This document shows, one piece after another, positions 37,440-45,392 of a DNA stretch of 55,293 bases. Source of the DNA: an uncultured Bacteroidales bacterium (GTDB lineage Bacteria; Bacteroidota; Bacteroidia; Bacteroidales; Bacteroidaceae). The stretch lies in assembly GCA_902774005.1 (NCBI GenBank), contig CACYGK010000030.1:1-55293 (forward strand), written 5' to 3'. Position 1 is the stretch's first letter. Each line of letters starts with the position of its first letter. The position numbers and the translations under genes were made by a program. Below the pieces are notes generated by a model, which did no database searches, was not told where the DNA came from, and saw only the letters and a program-made list of their open reading frames with translations.

Positions 37440-39620
37440 TTATTTATTAAGATACTTCTTGCCTTTGTATATTACGAAGCCTTTTGTGTTCTTGCTTACT
37501 CTTTGTCCGAGGGCGTTGTAGCAGTTGTCGTCAACATCATACATCGTTGCCGGAGTAGCCTGTCGGCGACCGTCTTCTCCTACCGTCTCAATGGCTGTCG
37601 TTCCTGTAAGCCTTTCAAGTCCTGCAAGGGCATCAATCTTGCCGGCACCAGCCTGAATGGCATTATGGGAAGGGATGAGCTCAGGATTGGTGACATACTC
37701 GTCCCTAAGACTTGTCTCCTGCATGAGACTGCGCACATCTGAATACGTCATATCGGGCTTTGCCTGCAGCCACAGGGCTATGATGCCTGCTGCATGAGGG
37801 GCAGCCATCGAAGTTCCTTCCTTTACACCATAGTAGTGGTTGCGACCAAAGAGGTTGACGCCGTCGGTGAGTTCGGCTGACATTTCAGGACGGAACTCGC
37901 CTTTTGCGTCAATATAGTCAGCGTCATAGTTGTTATACGCAGAGCATACTCCAGCACCCGGAGCAACGACATCGGGGTGGTTCATACCATTATCGTCTGT
38001 GCCCCATGAGGAGAAATGGACTATCTTGTCAAGCTGAGACTCGTCTCTATATTGCTGGATGTTGCCATTGATATCCATGTAGGATGTCGCAGAATAATAG
38101 ACTCCTACTCCAATAGCCTCCTCGCAACAGATGTCCACACTGAAGGCACCGTTGTCCCCTCCGTCGGTGTAGCCCGGCAGTCCGTAGGAATGGTATCCTG
38201 AGGTGGATGAGATTCTGCCGTCTATTGCCCTGAAGGTTTTACCGGCCTGACCTTTGACGAAATACGCCAGCTTGAGGTTTGGCTCGTGGAACAAGCGTGT
38301 ACTGTAACTGTCGTATCTTATGTAATACTTGTTATTAAGATAAAAAATCGTGCTTGTCTTGTCAATTTTTGACACCTTTGTATAATAGGTTGTGTATAAG
38401 GGCTTCTCGTCAAGGGTATATACCTGACCTGTTATGGTGTCAACCACCTTTAACTCGACATCGAATTCGCTTCCGTCGATGTTGTAGAAGAAGTTTTCGA
38501 TGCTGGAATAGCTGTTGACTTCCATGCCATCGTAAGTGACTTTCTTATCCTCGCCCAACACGGTCTTGAGGTTGTAGCCGTCGCTGTCGGCCTCGGGCAG
38601 AGTGGTGTAGATGGCTGAATGATAACCGGCTGAGTTGCCATTGGCCAATACGATGATTCTGCCCTTCTTGTCTTCTTCCGTCTTATAATACTCTTTCAGG
38701 CATTGTACTATTTCAGAAGAGATACCGTCGTGAAAAAAACAAGAATAACCGAGGCTGAGGTTTACCACACAGGGCTGTCCCTGTTCTTTGGCAAAGTCGA
38801 ACATCCTGGTTATGGCAGATATAACATATGTATCATACAGGTAGTATCCCAAACCGCACAACATCAGATCTGCCTCTGGAGCCATGCCTTGTTTGTCCAA
38901 ACCTTCAACAATGCTTCCTCCGGCTATTCCCGCCACGTGGGTGCCATGTGAGCGGCTAACTTCGTCATTTGTCAGTTGTTCTATATCTTCCGGACTGGTA
39001 TATTCGTCGTAATTATCAGTCTCCATTGAAAGCACCAAAGCCAGTTTGATACGCGTAGAACCGTCGGCATTGCGGAAGGCAGCATGGTTGTAGTCCATGC
39101 CTGAGTCGATGATGCCCACTAGTACTCCCTTGCCGGTATAGGCTTGTGGCAGGTTGTGCTGCTGTGCCTTCTCCCATGTAGCAACCTCCTCTACCTTACT
39201 CTTCTCACGGGCATTGTTGTTCATCAGCTGGTTCATCTGGTCAGCCCTGACGCTTTCTATCTCGTCAATGTTCCCGAGTGCCATCAGACTCTTTGCCGGT
39301 ACGTTAAGGATGAGCATCCGGCCTATCTGCTTCCTAATCTCTATGCCGAGTTTCTGCAACCGTGCCGTGGGACACTCTGCACCTTCCTTCAGCATGACGA
39401 TAGCACTAAAACTCCTTACCGTGCAGTCGCTATTGAAACTCACATTGATTTTCTGCTTCACGCCGGCAGTATCAATCTCCTGCTGACCTGCGGAAGAGCC
39501 AATGGTGCTCATCAGCTTATTGTTACTTGGCAACAAAGCTGTCAGTCTTGCATCTATCTTCTGTGCCTGAATGCTGATAGCAAACATCAAGGCTGCTGCA
39601 ACGTTCAGAAATCTTTTCAT
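37440..39620 (-). CDS. secreted S8 family subtilisin-like serine protease
   Basis: 726 aa. Signal peptide ending ISIQAQ. A propeptide-like region (about 60-140) precedes the catalytic domain. The triad is visible: Asp in VGIIDSGMDYNH (near 171), His in SRSHGTHVAGIAGG (near 224) and Ser in KEGTSMAAPHAAG (near 601). A large insertion (about 350-530) separates His and Ser. The last residues (CYNALGQRVSKNTKGFVIYK) resemble the short C-terminal tails of many Prevotella secreted proteins, possibly a sorting signal. The lipoprotein gene 16 bp upstream is probably co-transcribed. Confidence 0.92.
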   Translation of the reverse strand: MKRFLNVAAALMFAISIQAQKIDARLTALLPSNNKLMSTIGSSAGQQEIDTAGVKQKINVSFNSDCTVRSFSAIVMLKEGAECPTARLQKLGIEIRKQIGRMLILNVPAKSLMALGNIDEIESVRADQMNQLMNNNAREKSKVEEVATWEKAQQHNLPQAYTGKGVLVGIIDSGMDYNHAAFRNADGSTRIKLALVLSMETDNYDEYTSPEDIEQLTNDEVSRSHGTHVAGIAGGSIVEGLDKQGMAPEADLMLCGLGYYLYDTYVISAITRMFDFAKEQGQPCVVNLSLGYSCFFHDGISSEIVQCLKEYYKTEEDKKGRIIVLANGNSAGYHSAIYTTLPEADSDGYNLKTVLGEDKKVTYDGMEVNSYSSIENFFYNIDGSEFDVELKVVDTITGQVYTLDEKPLYTTYYTKVSKIDKTSTIFYLNNKYYIRYDSYSTRLFHEPNLKLAYFVKGQAGKTFRAIDGRISSTSGYHSYGLPGYTDGGDNGAFSVDICCEEAIGVGVYYSATSYMDINGNIQQYRDESQLDKIVHFSSWGTDDNGMNHPDVVAPGAGVCSAYNNYDADYIDAKGEFRPEMSAELTDGVNLFGRNHYYGVKEGTSMAAPHAAGIIALWLQAKPDMTYSDVRSLMQETSLRDEYVTNPELIPSHNAIQAGAGKIDALAGLERLTGTTAIETVGEDGRRQATPATMYDVDDNCYNALGQRVSKNTKGFVIYKGKKYLNK

Positions 39621-39636
39621 ATTATTGTATTTGTTA

Positions 39637-39987
39637 TTATTTGCTGTTCTTCTCTAAATAATCAAACAAATCGATAGTTCCCGCCTCTTCCTCTATATTA
39701 AGGCTAGGCACTTTCTCCACCATTCTTGTCTCGCCGTTTCTCTTATCGACATAGAAATGCACAAAGGCACCCGTATAACTTCGGAATACCACTTGGTACG
39801 TAGAGTCCGTCTCGTCGCCCATCGTCAGATACATCATTTCAGGGTCATCCTTTGCTACGCTCCAGTCATACGTGTCATGACAATAGTTACTCACTCCTTC
39901 GTATGCCTCCTCTGCCGTAATCATGCCCTTCGACGTGTTTGAACCACATGCGCACAAAAGCAAAGCTATCAAAACTAAAAACTTCAT
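39637..39987 (-). CDS. small lipoprotein upstream of the subtilase
   Basis: 116 aa from the ATG at 39987. That start gives a proper lipoprotein signal, MKFLVLIALLLCAC; the frame is open further upstream but less plausible. The mature domain includes AYEGVSNYCHDTYDW, YQVVFRSYTGAFVHFYVDK and a C-terminal DLFDYLEK. I do not recognise the family. Its position directly ahead of a secreted protease suggests a partner such as an inhibitor or chaperone, as in several protease operons, but nothing in the sequence proves this. A -7 box lies at 40017-40024. Confidence 0.75.
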   Translation of the reverse strand: MKFLVLIALLLCACGSNTSKGMITAEEAYEGVSNYCHDTYDWSVAKDDPEMMYLTMGDETDSTYQVVFRSYTGAFVHFYVDKRNGETRMVEKVPSLNIEEEAGTIDLFDYLEKNSK

Positions 39988-40016
39988 ATTGTATTCTTTC
40001 TGTTTGAATCCAACTG

Positions 40017-40024
40017 CAAACATA
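40017..40024 (-). promoter_or_regulatory. -7 box (TATGTTTG) for the lipoprotein-subtilase pair
   Basis: Minus-strand TATGTTTG lies 29 bp before the lipoprotein ATG. Confidence 0.55.
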
Positions 40025-40103
40025 CGGAGAATCCCTGTACTATGCAACACTAAGCACGAAAAATACTAGTAACTTGTCCTGTGACATCACTCAATATCTA
40101 TTT

Positions 40104-40141
40104 TTTGTACAAATATACCACAATTAAAAATATTTGTGGTA
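40104..40141 (+). promoter_or_regulatory. operator-like dyads at the abiE promoter
   Basis: A perfect palindrome TTTGTACAAA (40104-40113) is followed by arms TACCACAA (40116-40123) and TTGTGGTA (40134-40141), separated by 10 bp. The right arm runs into the -7 box at 40140. This is where an autoregulating antitoxin would bind; AbiEi proteins are known to repress their own promoters through inverted repeats. Confidence 0.65.
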
Positions 40142-40147
40142 ACTTTG
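40140..40147 (+). promoter_or_regulatory. -7 box (TAACTTTG) for the abiE unit
   Basis: TAACTTTG lies 22 bp before the ATG at 40170 and overlaps the operator-like dyad. Confidence 0.65.
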
Positions 40148-40169
40148 TACCGATTTTCATAAATTGAAG

Positions 40170-40733
40170 ATGAAAGAACGAAATACATATCTATCGTCAG
40201 CCAGTATAAAGGAGCAAGGCAGGACAGCATATTACAAGATGCTGGAGAGTGTTCGTCAGGGAGAACTTATTCAGGTGCGTCGTGGCGTATATGCCAATAT
40301 CGACCAGCTCAGCGGGAACATGATTGACATCAATGCCATTGTTCCTGATGGTATTCTGTGCCTATGGTCTGCATGGAGCATCCATCAACTTACAACATCC
40401 ATGCCGCAGGCTTTTCATGTTGCTATCAAAAGAGACAGAAAAGTAACTGCACCATCCTTTCCCAAAGTGGAATTGCATCATTACACAGAGTCAATACTCA
40501 ATATCGGTGTAACTTGCATGGAAATAGATGGATTTGACATCAAACTATACGATGTTGAACGATGTGTATGCGATGCGGTGAAGTTCCGCAATAAAGTTGG
40601 TATAGATATTTGTTCTGAAATAATCAACAATTATTTAGAACGTCCGGACAGAAATCTGAGCAAGTTGATGGATTATGCGCGATTGCTTCGTGTAGGTACT
40701 ATTCTTGAAAAATATCTACAGGTAAAACTATGA
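40170..40733 (+). CDS. abiEi: AbiEi-like antitoxin
   Basis: 187 aa from ATG 40170. The N-terminal part (SIKEQGRTAYYKMLESVRQGELIQVRRGVYA) is a winged-helix segment with the RGxY motif that recurs in AbiEi antitoxins. The C-terminal part (DIKLYDVERCVCDAVKFRNKVG) matches their second domain, where the E+D-x-CDA pattern is conserved. The role is to neutralise the downstream nucleotidyltransferase toxin and repress the operon. It overlaps abiEii by 4 bp (ATGA). It is a compact Bacteroidetes form, shorter than lactococcal or streptococcal AbiEi. Confidence 0.87.
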   Translation: MKERNTYLSSASIKEQGRTAYYKMLESVRQGELIQVRRGVYANIDQLSGNMIDINAIVPDGILCLWSAWSIHQLTTSMPQAFHVAIKRDRKVTAPSFPKVELHHYTESILNIGVTCMEIDGFDIKLYDVERCVCDAVKFRNKVGIDICSEIINNYLERPDRNLSKLMDYARLLRVGTILEKYLQVKL

Positions 40734-41605
40734 GCAACGAAACATCAAAGAATTACGGGAAGTCTATTCAGAGCAAACTTCTGAATATTTCCAAGGAAGA
40801 GAATGTCTTTCACCAGACAATTCTCACACGCTTTTTTCAGGAACGTTTGCTGTATAGGATGTCGCAGACAAAATACCGTAGCAACTTCTATCTGAAAGGA
40901 GGTGCGCTCATGTACGTATACGAGCGGTTTGCCGCTCGTCCGACGTTGGATATAGATTTTCTAGGCTACGACATCAGTAATGAGGGAGAATCTATCGTTG
41001 CAGCTTTTAAAGAGATATGCTCCGTACCATGCGAGGAGGACGGTATTTCTTTTGACACAGAACATATTACATCACAGAACATAACTGAGTTCAAGGATTA
41101 TCATGGTGTGCGTCTTAGCATTCCTGTGAGAATGGACAGCATTTCTCAGGTATTGACAATGGATATCGGTTTCGGTGATATTGTCACCCCTGAGCCGGTA
41201 GCCCTCGATTATCCAACACTGCTTAACCATCTGCCAGCTGTAAACATTTTGGCATACTCGCTCGAAACGGTTATCGCAGAGAAGTTCCATGCGATAATTG
41301 ATCTTGCCGACCAGAGTAGCCGTATGAAGGACTATTACGACCTGTATCATTTGCTGTCAAAAGGGAAATACAATAGTGACATTCTTCAGGAAGCAATTGA
41401 ACGTACCTTTAAAAACAGACATACTTCATACGATGCAAACACCATGTTTTTTCGCAAGGACTTCGCTGATAATCAACAGATGCAAGTCAGATGGCAAGCT
41501 TTCTTACGCAAGATTACAAGGAGCGAGGAACTATCATTCTCTGATGTTGTAACATACATACAAAATGTATTGAGCCCATATTGGAAGAATCTGGCACATG
41601 AATAA
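40730..41605 (+). CDS. abiEii: AbiEii-like nucleotidyltransferase toxin
   Basis: 291 aa. FYLKGGALMYVYERFAARPT followed by DIDFLG forms the polymerase-beta-like GG...D-x-D metal site. LETVIAEKFHAIID and MKDYYDLYHLL match the later conserved motifs of the AbiEii/AbiGii toxin family. Members are GTP-type nucleotidyltransferases that halt growth (for some homologues by modifying tRNA), giving phage abortive infection. It is translationally coupled to AbiEi, and its stop lies within the start of a metallophosphoesterase gene (8-bp overlap). Confidence 0.9.
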   Translation: MSNETSKNYGKSIQSKLLNISKEENVFHQTILTRFFQERLLYRMSQTKYRSNFYLKGGALMYVYERFAARPTLDIDFLGYDISNEGESIVAAFKEICSVPCEEDGISFDTEHITSQNITEFKDYHGVRLSIPVRMDSISQVLTMDIGFGDIVTPEPVALDYPTLLNHLPAVNILAYSLETVIAEKFHAIIDLADQSSRMKDYYDLYHLLSKGKYNSDILQEAIERTFKNRHTSYDANTMFFRKDFADNQQMQVRWQAFLRKITRSEELSFSDVVTYIQNVLSPYWKNLAHE

Positions 41606-42404
41606 CTATCATACATATAGCTTCCCTGACAGCAAATGCCTTGTTATCTGCGGAGACATTCACGGTGACTTTAATCTGTTGGTGAATAAAATTTGCGCGC
41701 AATACCAGTTAAGGGACACTGTTGTTATCGTTGCAGGTGATTGTGGCTTCGGCTTTGAGAGGAAAGGAGCCTATGACAACATGGTTCGCAGAAACTGCAA
41801 ACGAATGAATAATGCAAACAATTGGATTCTATTCATTCGGGGCAATCATGACAATCCTGCATACTTTGATGGACGAACATTTGTTCATAAACGTTTCATG
41901 GCGATTCCAGACTACTCTATCGTTAAAGCTAATGGTCATACAGTCCTATGTGTCGGTGGAGCCATTTCTGTTGATAGAAGCTACAGGATTGAAGCATGGG
42001 AACAGAATCAGAAAAAATTACGTAAATTTGGTCACGACAACGACAATACAGATTTGCTTACTCCCAACTACTATTGGAGCAATGAAGCACCGACGTTCGA
42101 CAAAGATACCCTTACAAAAGTTCTTATTGATAACGCTATAGATACAGTTGTCACTCATACCGCTCCATCCTTTTGTGAACTCCAAAGCAAGTCTGGTCTG
42201 AAGTCGTGGGCAGAAAGAGACTCAATCCTTCTTTATGATGTTCAACAGGAACGTACCTCGATGGATGCATTATACAACGCTCTAAAAGGTCAGCTCATTA
42301 CCCATTGGTGCTACGGACACTTTCATCAAAGCTGGCATTCCACAATAGAGGGAGTCTTGTTCAAAATGCTCGACATTATGGAACTGTATGAGATTAGATG
42401 GTAG
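41598..42404 (+). CDS. metallophosphoesterase coupled to the AbiE pair
   Basis: 268 aa. A full set of calcineurin-like motifs: CGDIHGDF, VAGDCGFG, IRGNHDNP, VVTHTAPS and YGHFHQS, giving the two-metal site. There is no signal peptide, so it is cytoplasmic. The start overlaps abiEii by 8 bp, so all three genes are probably translated from one mRNA. Members hydrolyse phosphomono- or diesters (proteins, nucleotides, RNA or DNA ends). A role in reversing or tuning the toxin's nucleotidyl product is attractive but is only inference. It is convergent with the flavodoxin gene, 6 bp away. Confidence 0.92.
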   Translation: MNNYHTYSFPDSKCLVICGDIHGDFNLLVNKICAQYQLRDTVVIVAGDCGFGFERKGAYDNMVRRNCKRMNNANNWILFIRGNHDNPAYFDGRTFVHKRFMAIPDYSIVKANGHTVLCVGGAISVDRSYRIEAWEQNQKKLRKFGHDNDNTDLLTPNYYWSNEAPTFDKDTLTKVLIDNAIDTVVTHTAPSFCELQSKSGLKSWAERDSILLYDVQQERTSMDALYNALKGQLITHWCYGHFHQSWHSTIEGVLFKMLDIMELYEIRW

Positions 42405-42410
42405 AGTCAT

Positions 42411-42983
42411 CTAATTAAGTTTTTCTATTGCCTTGCGACACTTCTGTTTGTCCTTCTCTGTCAGTTCCGGATGCATCACTGTGCCGCCGCGTTCGATGGT
42501 GCTTACGATTTTGAAACCTGCATAGCGGGCGATTTCACGCATTGCACGGATGGCACCACGCGATTGATTGAACATGATGTTCCAAGGCCAAGGCGTGGTA
42601 CAGGTGCTGATGAGAATACATTTCTTTCCTTTCATCAGCGGCTCAGGAAAGCGTGGCGTGTCACGCATCATGCCATAGACCTGGCGGTCGAACATCAGCT
42701 TCATCTGTCCTGGGATATTGCCCCAGTAACAGGGCGCACCCATAATGATGGCATCAGCCTGCTGCATCATCTTCAGTACCCGCTGCGAATCGTCCTCAGC
42801 GAGTACGCATTCCTTCTTTGTGCGGCATACCATACAACCTGTGCAGGGTTTTATGGTCAGATCGTTAGTGTAGACCACATCCACCTTGTCGCCTCGTTTC
42901 TCAGCCTCCTCGCGCATGATGCCAAGCATCTGCGAAATCAGTCCTTTCTTCCGAGGACTTCCGTTTATGATAAGTATGTTCAT
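42411..42983 (-). CDS. flavodoxin/NADPH-dependent FMN reductase family protein
   Basis: 190 aa from the ATG at 42983; a longer open frame upstream reads into the previous gene and is not used. It starts MNILIINGSPRKKGLISQM, the FMN-phosphate loop. It continues with a Cys-containing CTGCMVCRTKKEC and ADAIIMGAPCYWGNIPGQMK, typical of iron-sulfur-flavoprotein-like/flavodoxin oxidoreductases. The start overlaps the stop of the acetyltransferase-like gene (ATGA). Likely a cytoplasmic flavin reductase; electron partner unknown. Confidence 0.88.
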   Translation of the reverse strand: MNILIINGSPRKKGLISQMLGIMREEAEKRGDKVDVVYTNDLTIKPCTGCMVCRTKKECVLAEDDSQRVLKMMQQADAIIMGAPCYWGNIPGQMKLMFDRQVYGMMRDTPRFPEPLMKGKKCILISTCTTPWPWNIMFNQSRGAIRAMREIARYAGFKIVSTIERGGTVMHPELTEKDKQKCRKAIEKLN

Positions 42984-43606
42984 ATTGTATTTATTATCTT
43001 TTGCAGTTCTTCCATGAATCGGGCGGCGTGTCCGCCATCCATCTGGGCGTGGTGGAACTGGAAAGAGATGGGTAGGGTAGTCTTCAGCCAGCCTTTGCGA
43101 TAGCGCCCCCAAGCCAGGAATGGATTATTGAATATTCCACTGTATTGGTTGATAACCGAGTCGAGTTCCGTGCCAGTCATTGCAGAAGTGCCGACTATCA
43201 TAGCGTCATCGTCTAAAATGTCCTGACAGGTCTGTCTGATGGTTTCTGTCAGATGCAGGTAGTTGGCATTAAACTCCTCCAAATCATCGCTGACAGCAAC
43301 ATCGCAGAAACTGAGTCCGCCCTTTGCATTTTCAACTATCACGTTGATGGCCATACGGTCATACTTGTACAGTTTTCCATCCTTGGGCAGCATGTAAAAC
43401 TCCTCTATCCCTGATGCAGCCTTGCCGATGCACCAGCAGAGCAGCATGTTGAATTTCATACTGCGTCGGCGACTCACCTTGCAAAGCCTCGTCACATCGA
43501 AGGTCTTTGTGAACGTCAGCATCGGCATTGGTGACTTCATCCACAGCTCAAATGCAATAGCTCTATTTGCGTCCTTTGGATTGATTTCCTGTTTCATTTT
43601 TTCCAT
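42980..43606 (-). CDS. CatA-like O-acetyltransferase fold protein
   Basis: 208 aa, the usual length of chloramphenicol-acetyltransferase-fold proteins. The catalytic motif is visible near the C-terminus: SFQFHHAQMDGGHAARF (His-His-x3-Asp-Gly). Residues FNPYGNYL-type partners are not obvious, but SMKFNMLLCWCIGKAA near the N-terminus fits. Xenobiotic or O-acetyl transfer from acetyl-CoA is expected; there is no evidence that it confers antibiotic resistance. Coupled to the flavodoxin gene by ATGA overlap. Confidence 0.85.
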   Translation of the reverse strand: MEKMKQEINPKDANRAIAFELWMKSPMPMLTFTKTFDVTRLCKVSRRRSMKFNMLLCWCIGKAASGIEEFYMLPKDGKLYKYDRMAINVIVENAKGGLSFCDVAVSDDLEEFNANYLHLTETIRQTCQDILDDDAMIVGTSAMTGTELDSVINQYSGIFNNPFLAWGRYRKGWLKTTLPISFQFHHAQMDGGHAARFMEELQKIINTI

Positions 43607-43672
43607 TTTTTTAGCATCGGGAAGAAGCCGCGCATCGCTCTGCTTGCTTTTTTCATATTCCTATCAATATAA

Positions 43673-43858
43673 TCATTGATACTTCCAGAAATCATACTTC
43701 TTGCGCAGTTCTTCCTGTTTCTCCGGTGGCAGCGACTTGAAATAGCCTCGCCAGCTAGGACAGAAATTGATTTGCCAGCGCCAGAAGCGTCCTATTAACG
43801 ACTTCGGATTCTTGTCATACGCAGCACGTAGCTTGCAGTTTTCACATGGGTACTTCAT
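43673..43858 (-). CDS. 61-aa Cys-containing conserved small protein
   Basis: From ATG at 43858, chosen because MKYPCENCKLRAAYDKNPKS looks like a conserved small-protein start; an upstream open frame is not convincing. It has CENC and one more Cys (FCPSWRGYFKSLP), suggesting metal binding. I remember similar small proteins in Clostridia and Bacteroidales but no function. It lies between the DUF3784 gene (26 bp gap) and the acetyltransferase gene (66 bp gap), all on the minus strand. Confidence 0.65.
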   Translation of the reverse strand: MKYPCENCKLRAAYDKNPKSLIGRFWRWQINFCPSWRGYFKSLPPEKQEELRKKYDFWKYQ

Positions 43859-43884
43859 AATCGTATTGATTTTAGTGTTTTCTT

Positions 43885-44175
43885 CTATTTCTTCATTGCC
43901 CATGTATTGGCAAGTATCACGACGATAAGAGTCAATACAACGACAATGCCTGTAATGGTCAATCCTGAATTGACGTTGTTGTTTAGAATGAAACATAAAG
44001 GAGCCATAACAATTAACAGACCGCCTGTCAATAGCCTCAGTCTCTTAATGTTTACCTTCTCCCTTTCTTCCTTTGATGCTGTGTTATACCCGGCAATAAG
44101 CTTATCGCCTTTCCCTGTGAGTACGACAACACCCGATACAAATAAAAGCAACGCTATAATAATCTGTATAACCAT
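43885..44175 (-). CDS. DUF3784-like small membrane protein
   Basis: 96 aa with three hydrophobic segments (1-18, 48-63, 70-88). The segment GKGDKLIAGYNTASKEEREK between the first two matches DUF3784 (GKGxxLIAGYNTxSKEEK), a family of small membrane proteins with unknown role. It follows the ferredoxin-type gene by 7 bp and is probably in the same transcript. Confidence 0.8.
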   Translation of the reverse strand: MVIQIIIALLLFVSGVVVLTGKGDKLIAGYNTASKEEREKVNIKRLRLLTGGLLIVMAPLCFILNNNVNSGLTITGIVVVLTLIVVILANTWAMKK

Positions 44176-44182
44176 ATTGGTT

Positions 44183-44899
44183 TTAGTGTTTTAATTCCAT
44201 AATCTTAGTAGGACAGGCAAGAGTACATTTGCCACACTTCAGACAGTCGGGATGCAGATAACCTACAGCCTCACCACGCGAGTCGTAAGGTGTGAGTTGC
44301 ATCGGACATACGCGGGCACACTGCTTGCACTTCATCTGACAGGCACTCGATACGTGGATGTTCGTGAAAGCCTGGGGTAGGGGAGCCTTCTTTGGTGCCA
44401 CCCAGTTGGAGATGGTTCCCATAGGGCAGAACGAGCACCAGGTACGTGGTGCATAGATGAACGACAGCACAACACCTACGACGGTAGTCATGACGATAAT
44501 CGTCCAGAACACCTTACCGATACCAGCCCACATGGGCAGTCCGCCCTCGCTCCAAGGTACAAGACTCAGTTGGAAACCGAACATGCCGAAGATGAAGAAT
44601 ACCATGAACAGGCGGAAACCGAAGGTACGAACAAACTTCGGAATCGGACGATGGGGTGAGTACTTCGACAGCAGACGGTCGTACATGTTTCCGCGAGGAC
44701 ACACATGTCCACACCACCAGCGCCCTTTGAATATACTAGTCACCACCGGACCAATCATGCAGATGATAGCCACGAGTCCTATCACAGGAAAGAACCATCC
44801 GAGGATTATATACGCAATGATGATCCAATAGAGAGGCTTGCCCGGAGTCTCGAAGTGACGGTGGAAACGCTTTGTTGTATTCTTCTTGTCAAATATCAT
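44183..44899 (-). CDS. NapH/NosR-like 4Fe-4S membrane protein
   Basis: 238 aa. About four transmembrane segments carry two Cys motifs on loops (WWCGHVCPRGNMYD and WCSFCPMG), then a C-terminal 2[4Fe-4S] ferredoxin domain (CQMKCKQCARVCPM and CLKCGKCTLACPT). Proteins of this class pass electrons across or at the membrane to periplasmic or cytoplasmic partners. A Shine-Dalgarno AGGAGG precedes the ATG, and a -7 box lies at 44934-44941. It heads the minus-strand series of DUF3784, Cys-rich, acetyltransferase-like and flavodoxin genes, so a joint redox function is likely. Confidence 0.9.
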   Translation of the reverse strand: MIFDKKNTTKRFHRHFETPGKPLYWIIIAYIILGWFFPVIGLVAIICMIGPVVTSIFKGRWWCGHVCPRGNMYDRLLSKYSPHRPIPKFVRTFGFRLFMVFFIFGMFGFQLSLVPWSEGGLPMWAGIGKVFWTIIVMTTVVGVVLSFIYAPRTWCSFCPMGTISNWVAPKKAPLPQAFTNIHVSSACQMKCKQCARVCPMQLTPYDSRGEAVGYLHPDCLKCGKCTLACPTKIMELKH

Positions 44900-44933
44900 A
44901 ATTCAACCTCCTTAGGTTTAAGTTAAACTGCGG

Positions 44934-44941
44934 CAAATATA
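44934..44941 (-). promoter_or_regulatory. -7 box (TATATTTG) for the ferredoxin-type operon
   Basis: Minus-strand TATATTTG lies 35 bp before the ATG at 44899 and directly after the terminator of the unit upstream. Confidence 0.6.
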
Positions 44942-44943
44942 CG

Positions 44944-44982
44944 AAAAAATCCCAAAGCGATAACGGTTCGCCTTGGGATTTA
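44944..44982 (-). terminator. intrinsic terminator (minus strand)
   Basis: Stem ATCCCAAGGCG/CGCTTTGGGAT with a loop of about nine bases, followed on the minus strand by TTTTTT. It ends the small unit that starts near 45133. Confidence 0.88.
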
Positions 44983-45135
44983 AAGATTATTTGAAAAAAA
45001 ACAGCGTTAGCCCTTCACTCCGATAGTCGTGGCATACGTAGGTTTCTTACGGTGGATTCCTCAGGTCGTGCACATTGACTGAAAAATGATTTAAGTAATC
45101 CCATAACACTTTACGATTAATTGACCTATTTATAG
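44983..45135 (-). ncRNA. candidate small RNA or short-peptide leader
   Basis: The stretch is bounded by a consensus -7 box (45140-45147) and a strong terminator (44944-44982), giving a predicted RNA of about 190 nt on the minus strand. Near its start is a small hairpin, CCTAT-aa-ATAGG. A short ATG frame (about 29 codons) is possible, and a second frame reads IHRKKPTYATTIGVKG to a stop, but neither gives a recognisable protein. The element could be a noncoding RNA or encode a tiny peptide; no Rfam family recognised. Confidence 0.5.
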
Positions 45136-45139
45136 GGCG

Positions 45140-45147
45140 CAAAGGTA
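45140..45147 (-). promoter_or_regulatory. -7 box (TACCTTTG) for the 45-kb small unit
   Basis: A perfect consensus TACCTTTGCGCC on the minus strand. No long open reading frame follows on that strand before the terminator at 44944. Confidence 0.65.
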
Positions 45148-45216
45148 TGGCAAAAAGAAAAAGTGCGCAATACCTAAAACTGAGTGTTTTAGCATTGCTA
45201 CATCTCTTCCGAGGTT

Positions 45217-45233
45217 GAAAACTTCGTGAAACT
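45217..45233. repeat. 17-bp direct repeat, left copy
   Basis: A perfect copy of gaaaacttcgtgaaact recurs at 45680-45696, so the two flank the 99-aa gene. Confidence 0.8.
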
Positions 45234-45358
45234 AAAGAACTTTGAAACTAAAGAACTTTTGCAACCTGTTGCTGATATTCGCACTAGAAAAAAATTAAAA
45301 TACTAAAAAGCCGCTAGAAAAATAATATCAATTATTGTATAAGTCGCTGGAAAAATTG

Positions 45359-45366
45359 TACTTTTG
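45359..45366 (+). promoter_or_regulatory. -7 box (TACTTTTG) for the 99-aa gene
   Basis: TACTTTTG followed by CACCC lies 26 bp before the ATG at 45393. Confidence 0.65.
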
Positions 45367-45392
45367 CACCCAGAAACAAAACAAAATAGCTT

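Noticed and set aside
42980-43606. Chloramphenicol-resistance gene
   Set aside because: The fold and catalytic His motif fit, but this broad family includes many housekeeping acetyltransferases, and the redox-gene context does not suggest resistance.
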